Below, one piece after another: positions 56,975 to 64,000 of a DNA stretch of 64,000 bases (its first letter is position 1; every line of letters starts with the position of its first letter). The notes beneath the pieces were generated by a model. It was not told where the DNA came from. It searched no databases and saw only the letters and a list, made by a program, of their open reading frames with translations. This DNA is from Ascaphus truei (Eukaryota > Chordata > Amphibia > Anura > Ascaphidae): positions 52,436,984 to 52,500,983 of the forward strand of contig CM071570.1 of NCBI GenBank assembly GCA_036426205.1. The letters are read 5' to 3'. A program made the position numbers and the translations under genes.

Positions 56975-58370
56975 CAGTGGCGAGAAAAAGTTTGTGAATC
57001 ATAATGATAATTATGGAAATTCCATAGTTTTTCCATGATTACCTTTTTGAATAAAAAACAATCGTTTCTTAAATATCAAATAGGGTTTATTAACCAATTC
57101 CATGTCTTTTATAACAAACTGATGTTTGAATTAGACAAACAATGAGTAATTAAGAGTCAGGGTATGTGCAAAAGTAAGAGAAACTCTGGTTTTATCAGCT
57201 AAATTAAAGGGGATAATTAGAATCAGGTGTTTAAATAATTACATGTACTGTAAGTAGATCTTCAGGGGTGAGTTTGGGAGGACCCATCCTATATAAAGAT
57301 GTGTGAAAACATGTCATACCTCGATCAAAGTAAATCTGAGAATCTCAGAAAATCAGTTATTGTTGCTTACAAAACCATTTCAAAAGATTTGGGGCTCCCC
57401 CAATCCACTGTCAGACAAATAGTCTACAAATGGACAAAGTTCAAGACCTACCAAAATCTCTCCAAGAACAAAGCAGAAAATCATCCAGGAGATCACAAAG
57501 AACCCCAGACATCCAAGGATCTCCAGGCCACTCTCGTCTTGGCTAATAAGAGTGTTCATGACTCATCTATCAGAAAAAGACTGAACAAGAATGGTGTTCA
57601 TGGAAGAATAGCCAGGAGGAAATCACTGCTCTCTAAAGAGAACATTGCTGCCTGTCTGAAGTTAACCAAAGAGTACGCATATGATCCACAAGACTAATGG
57701 AACAATGTTCTCTGGAGGTAGAACTTGTTGGCTTCAATTAGAAACGCTGCTTGGCAAAAACCAAACACTGCATTCAAACAAAAGAACCTCATCACAATTG
57801 TCAAGCATGGTGGTGGGAGTATGATGATTTGTAGCTGGTTTGGTGCCTCAGGACCTGGACGGCTTGCCATCATTGACACAACTATGAATTCTGCATTGTA
57901 AGTTGAAATGAACATGGATAATGCAGCAAGACAATGATCCTAAACATACAAGCAGATCTACAACAGAATGGCAGCAGAAGAAGAAATTCCACATTTTAGA
58001 ATGACCTAATCAAATCCAGACCTAACCTAAACCCCATCAAAATGTTTTGTCAGGCTCTAAAGCGAGCTGTCCATGCAAGGAAGCCCTCAAATGTCACTGA
58101 GTTTTTGCAGTTATGTAAGGGAAAGGACCACAATGTTTCAAAACCGATCTGAGAGACTAACCAACTTAGTTGAAGTCATTTCTGCTGTAGGGGTGCCACC
58201 AGGTACTAAATCTAAAGGTTCACATATTTTTTCACACATGGATATTGAATATTGAATCTTTTGTGGATAAATGTTCAAAAAGTATCATGTTTTTGTGTCA
58301 TTTGTTTTCTCGGGTTATCTTTATTTATTATTATGACTTACATTAATATCTAATAACATTTTAGGCTTGA
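56975..58370 (+). mobile_element. decayed Tc1-type transposon, second family
   Basis: TA at 56973-56974 precedes the end CAGTGGCGAGAAAAAGTTTG. A leader, a transposase pseudogene and a GGTTCACATATTTTTTC inner repeat at 58219 follow. The right terminal repeat fades into an A-rich and TA-rich tract near 58370. This family differs from the Tc1 copy at 50590-51695. Confidence 0.75.
57299..58260 (+). pseudogene. Tc1 transposase pseudogene
   Basis: The first 132 codons give an HTH (LGLPQSTVRQIVYKWTKF), a second HTH (SSIRKRLNKNGVHGRIARRK) and LLSKENIAACLK. A stop at 57695 replaces the residue before WNNVLW, and the first catalytic aspartate block is destroyed. Readable pieces continue: ITIVKHGGGSMM, then AARQ in place of QQDNDP, then NPIKMF where NPIENLW is expected. 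All three catalytic positions are damaged. Confidence 0.85.
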
Positions 58371-58494
58371 AAAAAAAAAACAAAAAATATATATATATTA
58401 TAATATATATTATAATAGATATATATATATTAATAAAAAAAGCAAGCACATCCAAGTCAAAAAATCCGTAGGGCAGGTGCTAGTCCCATAAAAA

Positions 58495-58750
58495 TGTAGA
58501 GTATACTTTACCATTCAGCAGAACAGCAAATAAAGAGGCAGCACTCACAGGTAATATCCACAAAATGTGTATTTGAACAGACACATACAGAACAAAAGTT
58601 TCGATCCCGGGGAGGGATCCCCCCTGAAGAAGATCCCTCCCCGGGACGAAACATTGGTTCTGTATGTGTCTGTTCAAATATACATTTTTGGATACTATAT
58701 CTGTGATTGCTGCTCTTTATTTTCTGTCTGCTGAATGGTAAAGTATTCTC
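58495..58750. mobile_element. hairpin element with hammerhead-like loop
   Basis: CTTTACCATTCAGCAGAACAG through GATCCCGGGGAGGGATCC is mirrored by GGATCCCTCCCCGGGAC through CTGCTGAATGGTAAAG. Arms are about 120 bp with some gaps. The loop begins CCCCTGAAGA, so only the right strand reads a whole hammerhead-like core. This is the same layout as 3670-3931. Confidence 0.65.
58624..58655 (+). ncRNA. hammerhead-like core
   Basis: CTGAAGA (one change from CTGATGA) is followed by a stem of G-TCCC with GGGAC around TCCCC, one A bulged, then GAAACATT. The helix III/cleavage part differs from the CGCGT form. Confidence 0.45.
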
Positions 58751-59110
58751 TCTCTCTTCTCTCTCTCCTCTATCTCGCTTCTCTCTTCCATCTCGTCTTC
58801 TCGTCTCTCGTCTCTCTCTCCTCTCATTCTCCTTCTCTCTTCCTCTCGAAGACTCATCCTCACTCTTCACCCCATCCTCTCTCTCTCGACTCGCTCCCGA
58901 GCTCCTAATCCATCAACGTCTACATCGCACACGCGGTCCATTCGGTACTCGCTGCTCGTAAGTTCGTCGTGGGCTCCGTTTTTGAGTCATCCGCGCGGTC
59001 AATACATTCTAAAGGGTTGGGGGCTAAAGTCTCAAAGACGTTTGTAGCTCCTCTCTACTCCTCTCTCAGCCGTCTCTCTCTCTCTGTCTCTCATCTCTCT
59101 CCTCTATAAT
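58745..59110. repeat. TC-rich tract with an embedded CpG-containing segment
   Basis: Irregular CTCTCT repeats flank about 110 bp of complex sequence (58910-59025) with several CG dinucleotides. No gene is apparent. Irregular units may reflect sequencing noise in a microsatellite. Confidence 0.6.
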
Positions 59111-59162
59111 AGATAGGTTATTATAAATGGAAATATTGCTGTGTGCTCAGTTGCATGTCTTA

Positions 59163-59490
59163 GGCCGCGGGCATGGTCAGCGCTTAGCCGCTGAGCCGTG
59201 CTCACGCTTGTCAGTGAGCCCCTGCAGCCGCAATGAGAGCGGCTTTAGCAGGGGCTCGCACATGCTTACGCAGGCTTGTGGAGGCCTAGCAGACAGAACA
59301 TTTTAAGTTTCGGCGCTGAGGGGAGTAGAGGGCAGGTCACATGAGCGATTCGCCCAATGAGGGTGAACCAGCTCCGCGATGTCACTGGCCCGCCCATAGA
59401 CACGCCCCCGGATGGCGCACTTAGTAAGGCCAGGGAAAGCACCCGCTTTCCCTCAGCCTCCGCACGGCTGCAGTCTCTATGGACTCAGCC
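59163..59490. mobile_element. PIF/Harbinger-like MITE with TTA duplication
   Basis: TTA at 59160-59162 and 59491-59493 flank a 328-bp GC-rich block. It starts GGCCGCGGGCATGGTCAGCG and ends ATGGACTCAGCC. It is the inverted-orientation copy of 2098-2439, with the shared TGAGCCCCTGCAGCCG and GATTCGCCCAATGAGGG segments. Non-coding. Confidence 0.75.
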
Positions 59491-59602
59491 TTAGACAGGT
59501 TGCAACCCTGCCTTTCACCATTATCACCCAGCATACAGTGCTTCCACTGCAGCAAGGGATTCTGGGAAATGACATGCAAATGAGCACACAGTGCCACCTT
59601 TT

Positions 59603-59690
59603 GTTTCAAAACCATATGACATGGTCCCCTATAAGCTTATGCTTGGTGCATTGCACAGCTTTTGAGCACAGCCTGGGTTAAGATGCATAG
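59603..59690 (+). repeat. dispersed repeat, copy 1
   Basis: ATGACATGGTCCCCTATAAG through GGTTAAGATGCATAGCC is repeated at 61050-61112 in the same orientation with few differences. In the second copy the match stops where a TA run and L2 end begin. Confidence 0.8.
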
Positions 59691-60159
59691 CCTTGGTTGA
59701 AAGTAAACTACACAGTCCCAATAGCCTTGAATAAGGCTTTTCAGCACAGGCAAGAGAATAAAATGTCCTTACTTCAGACAGACATGGAGATCTTGTGGAA
59801 AAAAGAGAGACAACAGAGAAGCAAAGGACAAGAGCCAGAAGGGAATGGCAAGACTGTGTGGTAAGCAGTCAAAACTATGACAAAACAAATCAGTATAAAA
59901 ACAGTATAGAAAACGAGGAGTGCACAGATCTGCACCCTATGGGGAGTAAGGGTGGTGTTTTAGAGCAAAAGTCAATAAGTGCATTACTTACACGGCCATG
60001 TGTAAGCACAGAAGAATAGAAAGATATCTTTTGTAGCTTCCTTCACAGTCTGCGCGGCTGTGTGTAGGGTCAATCAGTGGGACTGGTCTGGGTCAGATGA
60101 TGTGATGTCAGCTGTACCTCTCTCCCACGTAGTTCTCCCACGATATAATAAAATGTATG

Positions 60160-60437
60160 GAGCGTACTGTCGCGGCCCCTCCTATCCTCCGACTTTCCCG
60201 GAAAAATGCGGGCATGTTATCCGACGCTCACGGGCCTTCTCCGCGTGGCCCGAAATCAGCTGATAGCGCTAATAGCGCTAGACAATGAAAGCGCTTAGCG
60301 CTAAACAATAGCAATGCCCGCAGGCGCCCAAAACGGCCAAAAACGGCATGCATCATCCCGCGATTTGCCCCGATTTGCCCGCGATATTTAAAATTGCGGG
60401 GAAAAGGCCGCAGGAGAATAAAGGCGGCCGCCACTGT
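60160..60437. mobile_element. CpG-rich MITE
   Basis: GTACTGTCGCGGCCCCTCC at the left matches the inverted right end, ATACAGTGGCGGCCGCC, with further similarity inward (TTCTCC, CTTTCCC). The interior has AGCGCTAATAGCGCTA palindromes. No target duplication was established. Confidence 0.5.
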
Positions 60438-60654
60438 ATTTCAGATAAAAATAACAGCATTTATTGGTAGAAAAACACATATACACACACATGTAGAAAT
60501 GTCCTTGTCAGCAAACGTAGAAGCCGTGTACACTCCTGCAGTGATGTATCTCTGTCACCGCGTCCGGTAACAGGAGCTGCGTCAAGCTGGAACTGGAGTG
60601 ACTACAAGCGACTACGGAAGCCTCCACAGGACAAGAAATGCTGGCGGTTTGGAG

Positions 60655-60688
60655 CTATGCATTTCGCCATTAACATGGCTTCATCAGA
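60655..60688 (-). ncRNA. hammerhead-like core, best-preserved copy
   Basis: The minus strand has a perfect CTGATGA, a perfect five-pair helix II (GCCAT/GTTA/ATGGC) and GAAATGCATA. The last block keeps the minimal helix III form with the C-G pair replaced by U-A, and A at the cleavage position. AATAAATGCTG with TTTTTATCTG follows about 190 bases downstream on that strand. Helix I pairing is not evident, so cleavage is not assured. Confidence 0.6.
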
Positions 60689-60715
60689 CAGGGAGATCTA
60701 TTCAGAGACCCTCAA

Positions 60716-60749
60716 CCTATGCATTTCGTTTGTGAAAGACTTCATCTGG
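60716..60749 (-). ncRNA. second tandem hammerhead-like core
   Basis: It lies about 60 bases upstream of the first on the minus strand. CAGATGA (one change), a weaker stem (GTCT/AAAC, three of four pairs) and the same GAAATGCATAGG block are present. Tandem cores suggest a dimeric element. Confidence 0.5.
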
Positions 60750-61049
60750 GGCATGTCATGTGATCTACCTGGAAGTACTAAGTAGGCATTGCTATGCCAT
60801 GATTGGCTATACAAAGTTTTATTCATGCCTTACTCAGGTGTTCCAGGTTTTTGACAGACAATGTAATTAAAACTCGAATTTTAATAATAACTTGATATAA
60901 CATATAAGAATATTAAAATACATATGTTTAATAGGAAAATGCAATGCATTCATATTATATAATATAATACAAATCTTATAAGACATGTCAATATCACAAT
61001 TGTAGACATGGAGTTCTATCATTATTGCTGCAGGTGTAAAGAACTATGA

Positions 61050-61112
61050 CATGGTCCCCTGTAAGCTTATGCTTGCTGCATTGCACAGCTTTGGAGCACA
61101 GCCTGGGTTAAG
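61050..61112 (+). repeat. dispersed repeat, copy 2
   Basis: It matches 59606-59674. It ends at a TA microsatellite (61118-61143) that borders the L2 3' end. Confidence 0.8.
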
Positions 61113-61139
61113 ATGCATAGCCATATATATATATATATA

Positions 61140-61855
61140 TATATAAAACAGATCATGGGAATAAGTGCTTCAGACATGAAAGTAACATTTAGTAAGATGA
61201 GTCCCTGCTCTGAAGAGCTTACAATCTAATAGTTAGGTAGGAAGAACGTACAGAGACAGTAGGAGGGCATTCAGGTAAGTGTGTCTGCAGGGGGAAAGCT
61301 TGTATGTATCATGAGTATAGTATTAGCTACGGTGCTACTCATATGCTTCTTTAAGCAAGTGTATCTTAATGTGGCTCTTAAAAGTGGATAGTGAGGGGGC
61401 TAGTCAGGTATTGAGGGGAACGGTATTCCAGAGGTGTGGGGCAGTCAGTGAGAAAGGTTTAAGATTGGAGAGGGCTTTAGATACAAAGAGGGTAGAGAGA
61501 AGACTTCCTTGAATAGAACGCAAGAGTCGGGATGGTGCACAGCGAGAAATTAGGGCTGAGATGTAAGGAGGGGCAGAAGAGTGTAAAGCTTTAAAAGTGA
61601 GGAGGAGAATTGTGTGTGAGATGCAGGATTTTATAGGACGCCAGGAGAGTGATTTCAGCAGGGGAGACACACAGAGATTTAGGAAAGAGTAGAGTGATTT
61701 CAGCAGGGAGGATGCTGAGAGATTTAGGAAAGAGTAGAGTGATTTCAGCAGGGAGGATGCTGAGAGATTTAGGAAAGAGTAGAGTGATTTCAGCAGGGAG
61801 GATGCTGAGAGATTTAGGAAAGAGTTGAGTGATTCTGGCAGCAGCTTGGAATGTT
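61140..61855 (-). mobile_element. L2 LINE 3' end with internal tandem expansion
   Basis: The minus strand carries the L2 3' UTR and the last part of the reverse transcriptase (KSLSWRPIKSCISHTILLL to PHLWNTVPLNT at 61404-61670), matching 5500-5760. Upstream, a 45-bp unit encoding SLSILPAEITLLFPK is repeated about four times (61670-61850), whereas the copy at 4478-6107 has it once. The copy begins at an A-rich junction near 61856. Confidence 0.8.
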
Positions 61856-61859
61856 TTTT

Positions 61860-63085
61860 TTTTTTTTACCACACAAATGAATTGGTAAATATGTGCTGCT
61901 CCTTCAGTACAATATATAGTAATCAATAGATTACAGGCAATAAATAATACAATTGTTGTTGGTGAAGCCTGCATATTTATTTATTACAAGTGCCAAGGGC
62001 AAATAAGAAACAGTTTATTGCTGTTGGAGGCAGCATGCTGGTAAGAAGCCCCATAGAAAAATACTGATACCAGATCATCAAATACCAGTTATCCCTCGTC
62101 TGACATAGAAAGAGAGAGAATTATGGATCATATCCATTTTTTGACTTGTACTGCTGCTTAATTTGTAGAAAAATGTTCAAGTCACCATATTTTAACTAAT
62201 GGCTCTGGAAAAGGGGCTTATATATCTCCTTATCCCCTATTCTACGCTCCAATAATTTACATTGTTTTGTCTTCCCTGTGCTAGGGAAGATTTTAGCCCC
62301 ATTCAACTGTTACCCGGTATGGAGGAGGCATCTTCAGAAAGGGTTAAATAGGTGCTATAGAGCATTATGAGAACTTGAGCAGTGCAGGAGCACCAAATGC
62401 ATAGGTTACAATACTAATTGTGATAGTTATAATAACAACAGTTATCTTTTATTAATACAATTATTGTTTTATTAAAACTCAAAGGTTGGCACAACAAAAT
62501 CTTTAATAGTTCATGTATAATGCTTTAGAAACCCCACTAAATAGCGATTTCAATGTAAATGTCTGTTCAGCCTAAATAGTTATACATCTATCAGCCTTAT
62601 ACATATACTGTACATATATAGATTTTCTAATGTGATCATGTAAGAGATGTACAGTATAAGCCGTTTCTAGTGTTTCCCAGCCCCAACCAGTATTCCTACT
62701 TTCTGTCTTATCTTTTCTGTACCATATAAAAGCGTGCAGTATAAACCCCAGCAGGAGCTAGAGATCACGTACCAGGCTTGCTCATATTAGCTTCCCACGT
62801 AGGTTCTCCATATAAGGAATAAACACTAGAGAGGGATATCCCTTTGGACCACCCCTTTGGCGAAAATAAATCACTGCAGCATTAGCTCAATTTTATTCAA
62901 ATACCATCTTATTCCGACAAAAAAAAAAGAATTTTCCTGTGCAATATGCTACAGGTGAATAAAGCGGATCGTTTTTTAGTGTTTCTTCCTAGCGTTCCTG
63001 AACAAAGGTGCAGAAAACGATATACATTTTGCAATGCGAATGTTTGGAGCACAGACGATGACTCAAGCTCCCTCAGCCTGCTCCC
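61860..63085. other. no feature recognised
   Basis: AT-rich sequence with short ORFs. The composition turns GC-richer toward 63060. Confidence 0.35.
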
Positions 63086-63089
63086 TCCC

Positions 63090-63310
63090 CGCACCCCCCG
63101 CCCCATGATAGATGGCTATTAAAAGCTGTTGACGTCAAAAAGGACGGCCATCTTTGATGAGGGCAGAGCTCTTTTCCATTAAAGAAGAAGACTCGAGGAG
63201 GTCAGGAACGGCGGTCCTTGCCTCCGTGCAGCGACAGCCTTAAAATAAGATTCTAGAATAGTCCCAGATCACTGTTTCGGCTGAATCTGGGTGCACCCTC
63301 CTCACGGTAA
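63090..63310 (+). promoter_or_regulatory. candidate host promoter and first exon
   Basis: A GC-rich run is followed by a TATA-like GCTATTAAAAGC (about 63114-63125), a CRE in TTGACGTCAA (63129-63138) and GGCCATCTTTG, an inverse YY1 site (63147-63157). An ATG at 63157 opens a 28-codon frame ending at 63243, possibly an upstream ORF. ACGGTAAGA at 63304-63312 is a strong splice donor. The combination suggests the 5' exon of a host gene running right. No downstream exon is visible to confirm it, and the gene cannot be named. Confidence 0.35.
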
Positions 63311-63399
63311 GAAAAAATGATTATATATATATATATAATATATATACAATACAATATAGTGTTTCTTATCCATTTATGGTTTAGTCCTCCCCGTTTACC

Positions 63400-63950
63400 T
63401 GCTGCATTTAACGAGAAGCACAGCGTTGCAGCCTGCCAATCTTGTCTGGCTGCCCAGCCGGATTCGTGCAATGTGTCTTTTGCAGTTTCTATGAAAACCC
63501 AACTTCTTTGAGATTGGAAACGCATCGCTGATTTGGAAGTGATCAAACCCCTGCACGGGTTCATGCAGCAGGACCCCGGCTGTTAGTACGGGTGTTTTGC
63601 TTGGAGGTACAGTTGCTGCTGCTGCTGCTGCTGCTGCATCATGCCGCGGATGGATGGATGGTGTACTGTATGTTACTGTATGCAGTGCAGAGGCTGTGCT
63701 GGTGGTGGGCGGTTTCAGCACCGCAGTACCATGGACAGCGCTCGACTGCAGAGTCAGTGCGGTGAGCGCTCGAGGGCTCGCGTGCAGCCGCAGGACACAT
63801 TCCCCATCACACACAGAGCAGCGCTGTCCAACCAGGTCTCCCACAGTACAAATTGTACTTGCAGAAGCTTTAGACTCGGGGATAAAATGCGAGGGTGTCT
63901 TACTTGGTTTATTGTACTGCAAAACACAACAATACTAATACCCTGATCAT
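63400..63950. other. CpG-richer block with CTG and GGAT repeats
   Basis: A run of about eight TGC units lies at 63611-63636 and GGAT units at 63646-63659. ORFs are open on both strands from composition (up to 175 codons, minus strand) and contain no domain. It could be an extension of the candidate CpG-island region. Confidence 0.35.
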
Positions 63951-64000
63951 GCATGCTGGAAGTTGTTGTAAATGCACATGTGATGTTTTGAGTGGAGGGG

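Noticed and set aside
63395..63922. 175-codon minus-strand ORF in the CpG-richer block
   Set aside because: There are no domains, it overlaps open frames on the other strand, and its alanine run is the CTG microsatellite.

Overview
This window is vertebrate nuclear DNA and most probably comes from a large, repeat-rich anuran amphibian genome. No bacterial operons, rRNA genes, tRNA genes or CRISPR arrays are visible. The evidence for an amphibian is the mixture of repeats: Tx1-type L1, CR1 and L2 LINEs, Penelope-like elements (PLEs), Tc1 transposons, a tRNA-headed CORE-like SINE with an L2-like tail, and many foldback or PIF/Harbinger-like MITEs. Species cannot be named from sequence alone. 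No conserved host protein-coding exon was recognised. The best host-gene candidate is a CpG-richer block near the right edge (about 63090-63310), with TATA-, CRE- and YY1-like motifs and a strong splice donor.

Layout. 1-2445: hAT-type palindromic MITEs, a CR1 scrap and a PIF/Harbinger MITE. 2715-3100: an L2 tail, then a compact CCAAT/CRE/TATA promoter and a hammerhead-like core. 3655-4262: a hairpin insertion bounded by 15-bp direct repeats. 4400-6835: a foldback element split by an L2 whose reverse transcriptase has a single stop. 7460-11902: a complete LTR retrotransposon with TSDs but no pol, whose interior encodes a decayed coiled-coil protein. 13740-17940: Tx1-L1 and PLE fragments. 18880-21650: CR1 followed by a second PLE. 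22785-25482: a MITE with telomere-like filler, a SINE, a hAT MITE and a long palindrome. 28430-32745: C-rich 'GGGGTTAAC' foldback elements. 37392-38131: a Tigger-like element with a nested MITE. 39572-40200: an inverted-repeat insertion with a 14-bp TSD. 41249-41821: two abutting Harbinger MITEs. 43909-47520: a 3.6-kb Harbinger-like foldback element carrying a nested Tx1-L1. 47600-51700: L1, SINE, hammerhead-like and Tc1 copies. 53070-58750: PLE, Tc1 and a hairpin element. 59160-61850: Harbinger MITE, tandem hammerhead-like cores and an L2 end.

The most interesting pattern is that about eleven loci share one RNA-like module: a CTGATGA-like box, a short hairpin, then GAAAC-GC-GT (or the covariant GAAAT-GC-AT). 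An AATAAA/TTTTATC-like stretch usually follows. This matches the minimal hammerhead ribozymes known from PLE terminal repeats. Several of these modules sit at the centre or ends of inverted repeats, and three PLE reverse-transcriptase relics lie in the same window. The proposed system is a family of short non-autonomous, hammerhead-bearing retroelements mobilised by PLEs. The link to PLEs is an inference.
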